The notes under the pieces were generated by a model that was not told where the DNA came from, did not search any database, and saw nothing but the letters and a program-made list of their open reading frames with translations. From Morella rubra (Eukaryota; Streptophyta; Magnoliopsida; Fagales; Myricaceae), in assembly GCA_003952965.2 (NCBI GenBank), contig CM025850.1, forward strand, positions 17,856,376 to 17,920,375: DNA of 64,000 nt, given 5' to 3'. Position 1 is the stretch's first letter. Each line of letters opens with the position of its first letter. Made by a program: the position numbers and the translations under genes. Shown piece by piece: positions 1-11,402 of this stretch.

Positions 1-1890
1 TTCTTTTCAACGCCAAAGATTAATGAGAGATTAGAAAAACTATGACCCATCCAAGATCATTCTAGACCTCGTTTACATGAGCACCATTAACGAGTTCATT
101 CCTTGGAGATTTAGCCATTCAAAGAAATTAGCACTACTCCCCAAAACCTTCTCCTTTCAAAGAGAAAGAAAATGTATCCCAAATTCGCACATTCAATGGA
201 TTTTACTCCTAATATTTCGGGCTATTTTTCTCATATTAAACATTTGAAGACCATTATTTCTGTACTTTGAGCTTTCATATCCTTTTTGAATCGCATCAAT
301 CCGATATCTGACGTGAAAGATATGATAATAAAATGAAGAAGAATATCATACCAATAATTCTCCAGATATTCTATTTCTCCTAGTAAACGTCAGAATTTGA
401 GAATCTCTATTTCTGGAGAAAATTTTTCCCTTTAAGTTATTCCAAGGCTTCTAATCATCAGATATGACAAAAATACTGAAGATTGGAGATCTTCCAATTC
501 GGGATTTTTTTCAAACTCACTAATATCAAATTCATTCAACTTCTAGGTCTTCTTGCGGAAATTAACATCTCTTAGAATTCCAACTCTTCTTAATTTATTT
601 CCTGCAAGAAAATCACCAAAAATTAATCACAACTGACACTTTCTAAAATAACATTCAAGTTGGAAAAATACCATTAAAATGTCCGAATTATACTTATGGA
701 TTAGCAAATGAATATGAAGAAGTAACATTCAGAGTGCACTTTTATACACTCATCATACATGTATGGATATGATACATGATGTTGCTTTTATTGTTTTGCT
801 TATCTTGCAGTTACATATTTCTATTTGTTGTTTGATATGAAAATCCAAGGATAATTGTTTTGGCTTTATTAGATTTTCATGATTCAATTGCTTTGGTACA
901 CTTATTGGATTATGTTGATATTTGTATTTAATAATCATTCTTGTATCAAGTGTAATTGTAGGTACCAAAAGATCCAAGACACGTTTCATTGAGTCCTATT
1001 ATTTTAGAATAGGGTGTCTACAGTTCTAAACTAAATTATGTTCTGGTGATTGACAAAATTTGGTAAGAATTGGTTGTTTTTGGTTTTGTCACGAAATTGC
1101 CAAAGATGGATATATCTCTTCCCCAGAGTCATGCCTCACCAAAACTAGTGCTTGCTTTGCTTGTTTAAAAGAAAGAAAAATATAATTTAATATTTAAATT
1201 ACTAAAAGGGGGATTGGTTTTCAGAAGGTGGAAGTGGAATACAATAATAATTTGTTTGTGTTGCAAAGTGGAATTGCATGATGCCCTTTGGTAATGATAT
1301 AAATACTATTTTGATTTTCTTTATAAATTTCTGAATTTCTATGATAGATGTTTGGAATAGAATTAATAATTCCTAGCATATATTTGGAACTTTGAGAGTT
1401 CGGACTTTAGGAATGCTTGCAAATGAGAAGCTACTTAGGAGACTGCACCAACAAAAAAAAAAAAGCCCGAAATATCATTAAAAACTGAAATAATTGGGCC
1501 GAAATTGGCCTATTCGAAAACTGAAGAACTAATGGCCTAAATGAGAAAATATTGGGCCTGGGCCAAAAAGCCCAGAAGCCCAACAGATTAGAATTCTGTC
1601 CGTTTGTTTGGCCCTTTGGTTCATTCGGCCAGTCTCGGTTTGCTTTGAAGGCGAACCGATTGTTCGGTTTACACCCCTAAATTATTACTAAAGCAATAAT
1701 CGCAGAAGAACTATGTATTGCTACATCAAGATTCATATTCAAAAATCCAATATGAGGGGACTCCATCGGTTAAAGATGGTCACATACGTTGAATCCCACG
1801 CATTTAGGTGAGAAAGAAAAGGCCTATTAACTTGATTGATCAAGCTGTCCAAAATTGGATTAACATTGTCATGAGTCATTCGATTGTGAG
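1..1890. other. AT-rich intergenic DNA, no gene recognised
   Basis: No reading frame here resembles a known protein; the longest open frames are short and AT-biased. A slightly more GC-rich patch at about 1480-1680 contains repeated GGCC-type words, but no inverted ends or coding homology could be seen. It may be decayed transposon DNA. Confidence 0.5.
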
Positions 1891-1899
1891 CACAGCTGA

Positions 1900-2770
1900 T
1901 CTTATCCATAACAGTGGCTACTAATAAGATAATTGCTAAAGGTACTGTTCTCGAATGCCCAACTCCTTATCTGCAGTAATAATGAACTTTGGATAGACAA
2001 CATGTGGACAATGCTACACCTAATAAACATATGTCCAATAATTTCCATCTCTCCAACACACAAAGGATACTGGAAAAAATGGTCATCCATACTACCACCA
2101 AGAAAGAATAACCTAGCTAGATCTTGTGGGAACAGCATCACTTACCACTTTCCATATGATAAAAGCTTCAATCGATCTTGTAACTTCACTTTCAAAAATT
2201 TCTGCTAATCCAGCTGACTAGCAACACCATCGACGCCAAATCAGTTCTCCTGATCCGTGAGATAAGTCGATTTCACAATAATCTCACGCTAGGCCTTTTT
2301 GTCCACAAAAAACCATCCTCCTCTTCCCGCCTACTCAGAGGAATATATTCAAATTTGATTGAATGAATCATTAGTAAACATGTTAAAAATGAGCTCTCTA
2401 TCCTAATTCTGAGAAGGGCTATTAAAAAGATCAGCAACCCAATTGATTGATTCATCCTGCAATTTTATTAAGAATCTTCTCCTTCAGCGCCTGAAAAGCA
2501 CGATTTGCCACCCTTCAATATGAATAACTTGGAACTCACACTCTATTTAGTATTTGCCACATAGCTCAAGCCTTTTTCTACTCGATATCCAATTGGAATA
2601 CCGCTCATTTTGGCCAATAGAGGTCCCTTGCACAAATCGTCTTTCATTAGGGTTAAGTTTGGGTGCCATTTCTCCCTACAATTCATCAATTAGCCTAGTA
2701 CCATTGCTTCCCTCCAGCACCTTCTCAACTTCCTCCATGTCTCAAAATATAAAGAAACAATAGTCATTAC
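1900..2770 (-). mobile_element. Old LINE fragment (RT C-terminal and zinc-binding region)
   Basis: Minus-strand frames give short stretches that look like the end of a plant L1-type LINE ORF2. At about 2500-2460 a segment reads like the ALKEKILNKIAGW part of the RT thumb region. At about 2380-2280 the EEEDGFLWTK stretch resembles the start of the RT zinc-binding domain. At 2141-1902 a PLCVGEMEIIGHMFIRC stretch matches its Cys-x2-Cys...His...Cys pattern in degraded form. The frames are interrupted by stops and no ORF1, endonuclease or poly-A tail was found. The call rests on weak family-pattern resemblance and could be wrong in extent. Confidence 0.5.
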
Positions 2771-2929
2771 CAAAGGATTGGAACTTTAGAAATGCTTCGT
2801 TTTCCCAAATTATCTAATTTATAAATTAACCCGAGTAACTCCAACTTCCTTTAAATAAAGTCACCAATAATCGTAGTTTCCCAAGAATTAGGTACGCTTC
2901 CTTTGTGATGTTTCGGGGAGGTTTAACAA

Positions 2930-2975
2930 GTACCTCTCCATCATGGATGCAAGTACCTCTCCATCATGGATGCCT
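2930..2975. repeat. Perfect 23-bp tandem duplication
   Basis: The 23-base unit starting AAGTACCTCTCCATCATGG occurs twice head to tail without a mismatch. The lack of divergence suggests a recent slippage event in otherwise non-coding sequence. Confidence 0.9.
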
Positions 2976-3486
2976 GGCTTACAAAACGAAAAAAATATGA
3001 TAACACTTACATAGATATGCTTTTTCAGAATTGGATTTTAGGACTAAGGACTTTAATTCTATAAATTTAAGAAACAGATTTTACTATTTCTAAAATCTCA
3101 GGTCCCTGCTCATTTTTTAAATTAACTTTTGATTAAAAATTAGCGCTTTGTCCCTTTTATGCCGCCTACTTGGCCACAAATCTTCCACGTATAATAAAAA
3201 GGCATACGAAATTAGTAAAAAAACTTGTAAAAAACTATAAATGTGGATAAGTAATAATAAAATATAAACATAAAAATTCAGCCCCCACTACCAACTACTA
3301 TTTGGAAGGGGAAGGGGGTGAACCCCTAACCCTTTGTAGAGGCTGTGGAGGTCCCACCTGCATGATTGGGCGAAGGGCCCTCTCCATCCCTCTCGTGCTA
3401 GGGGGAGCCACCCCTAACCCATAGTGGGTGAGATGAGCCTTTCAAACCTTTGCAAGGTGTAGGGATGTACGAAGATTCTTTTCTTC
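2976..3486. other. Non-coding stretch with unidentified GC-rich tract
   Basis: About 3285-3475 is much richer in G and C than its surroundings, with clusters such as GGGGAAGGGGGTGAACCCC and GGGGGAGCCACCCCTAACCC. It abuts the poly-A end of the LINE that follows. It has no long reading frame. It could be a remnant of an unrelated element or a SINE-like sequence; nothing in it identifies a family. Confidence 0.4.
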
Positions 3487-3522
3487 CTCTTTATTTTTTT
3501 TTTTATTATTTTTTTTTTCTAA

Positions 3523-4017
3523 TCAACATGATTCAAACATCAAACCAAATCCTCCAAACAAAAAGCATGCACTAACAGAAATAGAAATAATACAAACACA
3601 ACTCCGTTCAGCTGACCACTCTGCAATGAGGTGAGCAAACTGATTTCGCTCCCTAGGAATCCAGTAAAGAGAACAATCCAGATGAGAGGAGAAGAAAGCA
3701 CGAACAAGAGCTAGAATATCCTCCAACAAAGGGCCCAAAGCTAACGACATATCCTTAATCAAATTAGAAAGAAATTGGCAATCAGTTTCGAAGTTCACCA
3801 CAATCCAGTTACAATCCAACGCAAGGTTCACTGCTGCTGCAAGCGCTAAAGATTCTCCAACAAGAGAATTAGTGCTGAGAATTTGCTCCGTGTAAACCAA
3901 ACAGAGGGAGCCTCCCGAGTCTAAGAAAGAGACAGCTAAAATAGCCATCGTGTCCCGAATGGCAACATCAACATTGCACCGATATTGACCCAGAAAAGGC
4001 CTTTGCAACCTGTGCAA
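3523..4017 (-). pseudogene. LINE RNase H domain (RVT_3 type)
   Basis: A 164-codon open stretch matches the plant LINE-associated RNase H: CNVDVAIRD near the start (first catalytic Asp region), GESLALAAAVNLALD (the Glu helix), NFETDCQFL (second Asp) and RERNQFAHLIAEWSA near the end (basic plus His/Ala motif). It is the C-terminal part of the LINE ORF2. The open frame runs into the 3' UTR and stops just before the poly-A tail. Confidence 0.75.
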
Positions 4018-4478
4018 TATGATGATACCAAGGTATGCAACGCAAGCAAATGAGCAGAGTATCTGCGATGAAAAAATCGAATCAGATCAGCCAAAACCAC
4101 TTCCTCATTCTAATGAACCACCTTGTTATGCCGAAACCAAAGAGAATCCATAACCAAGGCTACATTCAAAGCCACATTACGTGCATCCACCCGAGGAACA
4201 TTAAGAAACATGTGAGGTTGGAGAAACAGTCGAGTGAATGAGTAAGGTATAAGGAGGGAGAATCAAACATCAACTGGCCAGGCAGATTGTAACCACAAAC
4301 CTCGAGCCACAGGATATTTAATAAAAGATGTTCCCCATCCTCCCGATCAATTTACAAAGGACATCTATCCAACCCTAGCTTCATTAAAACCAATATAGCC
4401 CCCAATCAACCCTTAAAAGGAAAAGCATAATTAACACACCTCATAGAAAAAGTTTGAGACGATCTTGTATTTTTAACT

Positions 4479-4940
4479 TCACAAAGCCCGCCAATCTTGC
4501 TCTTCTAAAATCATAGGAGATTTGCTAGAAAGCTGATTTTTAAAAGAATCAGTCTTATCCAAAGTTAAAGGACTCAACTGACAAATAGCATTTGTCGACG
4601 TTTCCTCAAAAAGAACCAATAACATCCCTTTTCCATGAATGCAAGGAAAAATCAAACAAATCTGCACTCTCAACCCATCAGCAACCGCCTATCAGCCCTC
4701 CAAATAGGACGCCCATCACCAAATCCCAAGACCCATGGATCATGAAAAATATCAATAGAATTACCATCTCGAGGCACATTACAAGCTCCCTTCAAAATAA
4801 ATTCCTTAATTTGACACAACCCCTGCCATACCCAAGACGGTCGGTGAGCAGGCACAGCATGTAAAAAATCCTTACTACAAAATATTTCGACTTTAATACC
4901 TAAGTCCATAACTTGGATGGCTGCTGCATCAAATGCCACC
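4479..4940 (-). pseudogene. LINE RT zinc-binding (zf-RVT) region, broken
   Basis: Minus-strand stretches include PSWVWQGLCQIKEFILKGA and SIDIFHDPWVLG. These resemble the segment between the RT and zf-RVT of plant LINEs, usually of the form SWxWKSxL..GxxWxxGdGxsIxIwxDPWL. A second frame continues with FEETSTNAICQLS. The frames shift between the two parts, so the region is not translatable as one piece. Confidence 0.65.
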
Positions 4941-5090
4941 CCAATTTAGCAATCAGGGCCTGATTAATATCAGAGAGCCGTCTAAGTCCCACACCACCCC
5001 ACTCTTTCGGGAGACATGTTTTATTCCACGCAATTGGAGTAAAATGTCAATTACTCTATGTATGAAAACCCCACCAAAAAGACTTAAAGA

Positions 5091-6254
5091 TCATATCCAT
5101 TTGCTCACACCATGTCTTTGGCAATAATAAAGTTGCCATCTGATATGTTGCAAGGCCATAGCTGTTGTGCGAAGAAGAACTATACGTCTCGCCTGAGATA
5201 GTAGCTTAGATTTCCAACCAGCCAATTTTTTTAAAATCTTTTCCTTCATATCCCGACATGCATGCACCTTAGACATGGAAGATGAAGAACAATACCCAAG
5301 TATTTACTACCCAATTGCAATCTGTCGTAACCCAAGAGTATCCTCAGAGAAGCTTGGACGTCCGGATGGGTGTTACGACTAAATGCAATAGATGATTTAT
5401 TTATATTCATCTTTTGGCCAGACCAACTACCATCAAAGTCGAGTAAAAATATAAGATCATCAGCAAACATCAAATGATTAATTGCAGGAGCATTACGTGC
5501 CACCAGCACCACAAGTAATTGTATTGCTTGCTTAGCCCTCATAGCCAACCTAGAATTGCTTCAGCACAAAGAGTGAATAGAAAAGGGAAAGAGAATCCCC
5601 TTGTTGTACCCCTCTCTGTGGCTTGAAGAATCCAAACGAAGAACCATTAAGGAGAATGGAGAAGATATTGTCGAAACACATTGATGGATCCAAAGTACCC
5701 ATTGAGGGGCAAAACCAAAAGACTGTAAGATCTTGATAATAAATGGCCACTCAAGACGATCATAGGCCCTTTCCATGTCTATTTTAATCGTAGCTAACCC
5801 TTTCCCCCCTGCTTCAATTCCATGGGATTAAATACCTCTTGCGCCATCACAGTATTCTCAAAAATAGACCCACCCGTTACAAACGCTACTTGAGGTAGAG
5901 AAATCAGCTTATCCAAAACCCTTCGAAGCCTTTCCGCCAGAATTTTAGACACAATTTTATATGCAACGTTACACAAACTGATTGGACGATATTGAGTAAT
6001 CAACGAAGGGGTAGTTTGCTTCGGTATCAAAACAATCAATGAATGGTTCAGCCGAGTAAGAAGAAAACCCATAAAAAGAAATTCTGCACCATTTTGATCA
6101 CCTCAAATCTGATCGTAGCCCAATACATACAAAAGAAGAGGCCCACCATTCCATCCGGCCCAGGTGCTTTCTTTGGCCCAATCCCCTTCACTGCCTTCCA
6201 AATCTCCTCATCATCCGGCATAGTGCAAAGCATGTCATTATCCTCTTGGGACAC
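5091..6254 (-). pseudogene. LINE reverse transcriptase domain, frameshifted
   Basis: RT motifs appear in order on the minus strand over several frames: PKKAPGPDGMVG at about 6180, LIPKQTTPSLITQYRPISLCN at about 5990, IDMERAYDRLEW at about 5775, and the catalytic box HLMFADDLIFLLD near 5480. The thumb stretch KEKILKKLAGWKSKLLSQA is at about 5240. The catalytic FADD residues are kept, but at least three frame changes and several stops separate the motifs. Confidence 0.8.
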
Positions 6255-6794
6255 CAGCGAAGGAATTACCTCAGCAACAACATCAAGATTAACTACTGAA
6301 GAGGAAGAAAATAGATGCTAAAAAAAATCCACAATATGAGAACCTATAACATGCTTGCCGCTCAACTAGTGCCCCTGATCATCTCTAAGGCTTCAATACA
6401 ATTCCTCCAACGCCGGATCACCGTGGATAGGTAAAAAAATCTGGTATTTGAATCAGGGGTGGAAAGCCAGTGATATGTGACTTACTACGCCATAAATCTT
6501 CCTCCTGATGCTGGAGATCCATAATATCATTACGCGTAGTAGACTCTTGAGTAAGAGTACATCTCCCAGCACGCTGTAGATCATCCAAAGAAGCTTCTAA
6601 AACCTTCAAACGAAATTGAATAGGACCAAATTCCACTTGGTTCCACTCCCAAGCCTCTCCCGAGTGAACTAATTTTCTGGCACAAGATATGCCCTGGAGA
6701 ACCAGCACACAACCTTCTCCAAGCCTCAGCTACAACTCTAAAACCGATTATCACGAGCCAAAAATACTTCAAAAATAAATGGTTTCGAACCCGA

Positions 6795-7430
6795 TTAAGA
6801 CCCTCCCTTCATATTTAGCACAATGGGAGCATGATCTAAGGCATACCGCAACAAATGTTTAACCAGAGCACAGGGAAACAACAAACGCCAGGGACCATTA
6901 GCCACACCTCTATCAAGTCTTTCCATAATATTTTGAGAACCATCCCTTCCATTTGTCCAAGTAAAGGAATTCCCCATAAATTGCAAATCAATTAAACGCT
7001 GTTGAGAAACTAGTTCAAACATATTTGAATTGGAAGGACTCCAAGGCCAGCCACCCCTCTTATTTGCAGAAATCAAAATAGCATCGAAGTCCTCGAAAAT
7101 TAACCAGTGCCCTTGAATGCTCTCCCCTAACAGTCTCATTCTATGCCAAAAACTCTCTTTTTGTTGCCAACACAAAGGCCAATAAATCAAAGACATAGAC
7201 CAAGATTGATGGGGGATCAGACAAAATTGAAACATTAATCAGATTATCTTCCAACGAATGAACCTCCAAATTCACTATTGACCGCCAAGCCAAAATCAGA
7301 CCCCCTACTGCCTCTCGCTAGAACTTCTGCTACCAACACAAAACCCATAGTCCGCAAAATCTCAGTCCCATTCGAACACTTAATTTCTGCCAAACATAGA
7401 CAATTTGAACACTTAGTTTCTGCCAAACAT
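6795..7430 (-). pseudogene. LINE endonuclease domain, broken
   Basis: The minus strand encodes a C-terminal endonuclease half of 146 codons with GHWLIFEDFDAIL, SFTWTNGRDGSQNIMERLDR and ALDHAPIVL. In plant LINEs these read GDFN.IL, SFTWTN.R.G...I.ERLDR and SDHxPI. The usual Ser of the SDH motif is Leu here, and GDFN is EDFD, so catalytic positions have decayed. An upstream ETK-like N-terminal piece lies at about 7425-7244 in a different frame. Confidence 0.75.
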
Positions 7431-8208
7431 CACAAGAAAATAAGGTAGAAAATTCCACATCCTAGTAACCTCATCCCCAGAACAGATCGGAATAGGACAT
7501 ACAATTCCAAGAGAAAAATACCTTTCCACTTCTTCTTTGCTCTAAGACACCACATTGTAAGAGGCAGATTCTCCTCCCCGGTGAAATCACTCGCAACTAT
7601 CGATTCTGAAGCCCACCCAAGTAACCGACGTTTAATACCACACACAACAGAAGGATCCTTGCCGACAATAGAATCCAGATTTCCACGCTTAACACCATGA
7701 AACCACCTACTTGATAGGGTAGGAATAATGGGCCTCTCTAAGTCACTTTCTAGTCCATACTTCTCATCAATAAGAGTGAAAGGAGCCTTGAACTTAAATG
7801 GGTTAGGGCCCCCCTGCCCCCCAGAGTGGGCCTGGGCCCATTCCTGATGATAGACATCCCAGTTTTTCCAAGCAAACCCCTTGCAGTCCCTGATATTAAA
7901 AAAATCCCCTCCAATATCTAATCCACTCCCCCAAGCTTCTGCCTAACATTCTTATCTTTAATAAAAAGAACTCCATGTGACATTGAAAATCCGTAGCAAT
8001 ATTCACCACCTCAGGACATGAGTCCTGAATAACAACCAACAATTCTCTAATTTTGTCAAAATCGTTGACGTCATAACTCGTTTTCAAGGAATCACAATTT
8101 TGTAGTCCTCTAAAAGAATTAGACACCACTGAATCTCCACCGTTACCCACACCCACAACCACATTATTACGTGGCAACACAGGACACCCCTGGTCTAGAT
8201 TCCCCATG

Positions 8209-8895
8209 TCATTTTGTGGGAGGCAGTGGAGTTTCTCGATGAACTAAATTCGGATTAGAAATACCTCCACTACTAGTCTCACTGCATGATTTTGAATTCA
8301 CATCTCCTTCCACATGGAGATTCATACCTGGCATCTTTGGGAGTAACTCCTCCAACCACGTAAAGATACTCCACTCCATTCCACTGGCTCTCATTAAAGG
8401 ACCAAACTGATTCATCCTTTCCCGATGTTCCAACGACAAAGAACATAAATCCGCAGAATGGCCCAAACGCCAATAATTAAAACAAAAACCAGAGAGATGC
8501 TCATACTTGAACTGGAACCACACCAGATGTTTGCCTTCCATCATCATAAGAAAACTAGGGACCAAAGGAGGTGAAACATTCAGCAAAACTAAAACTCTAA
8601 CATACATAGCCGCCCAACTCCGATTGGCTGATCTATAATCCACCTCCATTACCTCCCCAACTCTATGTCCAGCCGACACAACTATTTCCTTAGTAATGGA
8701 GCCTAAAGGAAGGCCATGGACTTGGATCCAAATAGCCACAGAAGTAAATGAAATCTCATTGAGTGTATCTCCCAGATTCCATTCCTTAAGAACCAGTAAA
8801 CATCCTTCAATATTCCATGGGCCCTGATGAAGAACATGATCCTTGCAAAAAGCCGATACTAAAATGAAATCGGTTATCATCAAAATCTTCAACCT
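8209..8895 (-). pseudogene. LINE ORF1 (DUF4283 and zinc-knuckle remnant)
   Basis: A 227-codon open stretch contains the DUF4283-like sequence PWNIEGCLLVLKEW, then AIWIQVHGLPLGSITKEI and the zinc-knuckle region SGFCFNYWRLGHSADLC. The usual Cys-x2-Cys start of the knuckle is CFNYW here, so the second Cys is missing. A frame change at the left end places the preceding VEDFDDNRFHF-type segment in another frame. ORF1 proteins of this class bind the LINE RNA; this copy is a relic. Confidence 0.75.
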
Positions 8896-8950
8896 TCAAT
8901 TGAGGAATGAAACACCATGACCAAATTGAGTCTTTTCATTTACTTCTTCT

Positions 8951-9359
8951 GTTTTGAGATATTATTGATGAATGAGTTTCTTCAATATCTTTTTATGTAT
9001 CTGTTGTCTGTCTAACCACTCGCTTACTGAGTCATTTGGACTCAGCGTTATTTGTTAAATTCTTTTAGCAAATATTTAGAATGTACCTGGGAGAATTTAC
9101 TTAGACTTTGACTCACGAGGTCTTGATACTAAGCTAATAGTTGGGTCTGGGTCACCAAGAACCTAGACATCATCGTTGAAAGCATCCTGATTATATTTTC
9201 TAGCGATAATGAAGAGGAAGAGTAGAAGAGAATAAGATAAAGACCTATGTAGATTGTACTGAATTTAGTAGTTATTCTGCCATATTTTGTTGACGTACAT
9301 AGGAACAGAATTGATACTCTTTTGTGATACAAAGGTTAAAATAAAGGGTCTTGATGATG
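8951..9359. other. Non-coding gap between LINE and Copia element
   Basis: AT-rich sequence with no recognisable coding potential or inverted ends. It separates the presumed LINE 5' end from the leader-like region of the next Copia element. Both borders are approximate. Confidence 0.4.
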
Positions 9360-9639
9360 TTTATTTCTTAGAATCTTGTTGCTTTAACGATCCTCCCACT
9401 GGCCGTAACCTCAGTTTAATAGCGGCGTCCATTACTATAAGACAACACTTGAGGTCTTAACGGTCCGGGCTATTACACTTTTGTGATTTGTTCAGATCCG
9501 TTAAATCTGGCTATAGTTCATGTTTTTCTTTTGTGATTTCTTTGAGAAAGATATGAATTCAGGTTGTTTTGATAATGTGATTTTTTATTAAAAAATTTTG
9601 TTCCCAATGGCTTAAATCACAAAGGAGAGAGAGCAATTT

Positions 9640-10320
9640 TTGCTCTCCAATTCGACCACTACCAGGCGCCGATGGTGGCTCAGCTGGCCGAGGACCACGA
9701 TTGGTGATCCCAGGCGGCCACAGCAGCGGCACCGCATGGCCTGGCAACCAGCAGTGGCCACTGCCACGATGTATCCCAAAAGGGATACATGGGCACACGG
9801 GTTGAGACCTTTTAGGCCTCCCCACGGCCACCTTAGGTTGTGGGGTGGCCGACCAAATGCTGTCCAGCACCTGGCCGACCTTGGGGTGGCTAGGCATGGT
9901 CAGCGGTGGCTGGTTATGCCGTTGGGAGCACCCCCTACCTGAAAGGGGCCAAACGGCGCCCAGGGCATCAGATCCTGGGTCGATCTGTTTGGGCCTCGGG
10001 TAGGGCAACTATTGCCCTACCAGGCCCAAGGCCCAACGACCCAGCCAAATACACGGGCTAGGTTTAATTAAAAAAAATAGGGAAAGAAAGGAAAACCATA
10101 CCACATGGGCTGGGCCCTAATGTGCCAGCCCCTGGCCGGATAAGATTCGGGCCATGTCAACCCATGTGTGCTAGGCTACCCACCACTAGTTTGGACCCAG
10201 GACCCCATTGCATGAGCCGCCGGGGGATCTCCTAGAGCACACGGTCCGGGTTAGACCACGGACCATCGACCCAGATCCGGACCGTTACTCCACCACCGAT
10301 CGAGTTGGACCCGATGTTTC
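9640..10320. other. GC-rich leader-like tract of the outer Copia element
   Basis: This 0.7 kb stretch is much richer in G and C than its surroundings and full of GGCC, GGCCGACC and GGCCCAAGGCCC words. Open frames on both strands are by-products of base composition; none resembles a known protein. Its place between the presumed 5' end and gag suggests it is the untranslated leader of the Copia element, as GC-rich leaders occur in some families. That assignment is inference. Confidence 0.4.
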
Positions 10321-10675
10321 AGTAACCCCAACGGTTTGAGAATAACTTTTAACGGATTTTTCGTGAGGAATATATTAATTTACAAATGGTTTTAATGTCC
10401 TTGAGTCCTCCGGTATTGCCTTTGGCATATTTAGATGATGGCGTCACGGAAATAAGTGAAAATATGTTGATATGCAACAATGATTAGAATATAAGCCATG
10501 ATTACTAAAATAAGATTGTCTAGACTCTTGCATAGATTCGTCATTAGTGCCTTGTGGCCATTGTAGAATCCGTAATTGAATCGAATAAAATTGCTCATGT
10601 CCAAGATGCTACTTGTTGTTGAAAAATATGAATTAATAGTCTAAGTTACTGCCATAGCTACAGGCATCTTATTAA

Positions 10676-10812
10676 ACGCCAGCAAGTTATGAAGCTACTG
10701 TGACCACCAAGATGATGGAAGGTGCTCAATTTGGGAACAGTTATGAAGATGATATCTTACATCACAGAACTGGAGACACTAGGTACAGAAATGGATGGTG
10801 AGACCAAAGGTG
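10676..10812 (+). repeat. Direct repeat of a gag segment, copy 1
   Basis: About 135 bp, running from the CGCCAGCAAGTTATGAAGC word to the AAATGGATGGTGAGACCAA word, is repeated with few differences at 11264-11402. The two copies lie about 450 bp apart within the gag part of the outer Copia element. Confidence 0.85.
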
Positions 10813-11263
10813 GCCAAAAGTTTGAACTATAATATCTGGTGTGACTCTTGTATGTTAAATTACAAATGATTCAAGGTTTTTATGAAATGAGTGATTACAA
10901 AATAAGGTGTGGACATAAGTTGAAAGGGAATCCCCAAACAATATAAAGGTGTAACTCTTGGGCGTGCTAGAGGTTAGCAAGCCCTATGCTAATGTTTCCA
11001 ATTGTTGTCCACTTCTGGCAATGTAGTCATGCGGCTTTGGCAAAACTTCTAACAACTACTGGGCAGATTGGTGATCTTAGATATAGTGGGGGGAGAATGT
11101 CCAAGATGCGAGAGATGGCCGATGCTACTCTACAAAGATAAAGGAACTCATGAATACAATGAGTTTGCTGGTTGGCGTCTAAGTCCAACCTACTGCAGCA
11201 TAGCTACAGGCAAAGAGATATTGGGATATCTCCAAGAGCTATTGGAAAGCAAAGTCGTTATGC

Positions 11264-11402
11264 ACGCCAGCAAGTTATGAAGCTACTGATGACCACCAAG
11301 ATGATGGAAGGTGCTCAATTTGGGAACATGTTATGAAGATGATATCTTACATCACAGAACTGGAGACACTAGGTACAGAAATGGATGGTGAGACCAAGGT
11401 TG
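11264..11402 (+). repeat. Direct repeat of a gag segment, copy 2
   Basis: Second copy of the 135-bp segment also found at 10676-10812. This copy is continuous with recognisable gag sequence on its right; the first copy is not. Confidence 0.85.

Larger units (their letters stand above)
3487..8950 (-). mobile_element. L1-type LINE, nearly full length, decayed
   Basis: A minus-strand non-LTR retrotransposon of about 5.4 kb. Reading 5' to 3' (high to low coordinates) it holds ORF1 with DUF4283 and a zinc-knuckle remnant (8895-8209), an AP-type endonuclease (about 7430-6795), a reverse transcriptase (about 6254-5091), the RT zinc-binding region (4940-4479) and an RNase H domain (4017-3523). A poly-A tail, seen as a T-run at 3490-3520 on the plus strand, closes it. 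The order is that of plant L1 elements with a C-terminal RNase H. The reading frame is broken many times, so it cannot be active. The 5' end is approximate, because the ORF1 frame can be followed in another frame a little past 8895. No clean target-site duplication was found. Confidence 0.85.

Noticed and set aside
9559-10008. Overlapping open frames in the GC-rich tract (150 codons minus, 100 codons plus)
   Set aside because: Both strands are open because the GC-rich sequence has few stop codons; no domain is visible.
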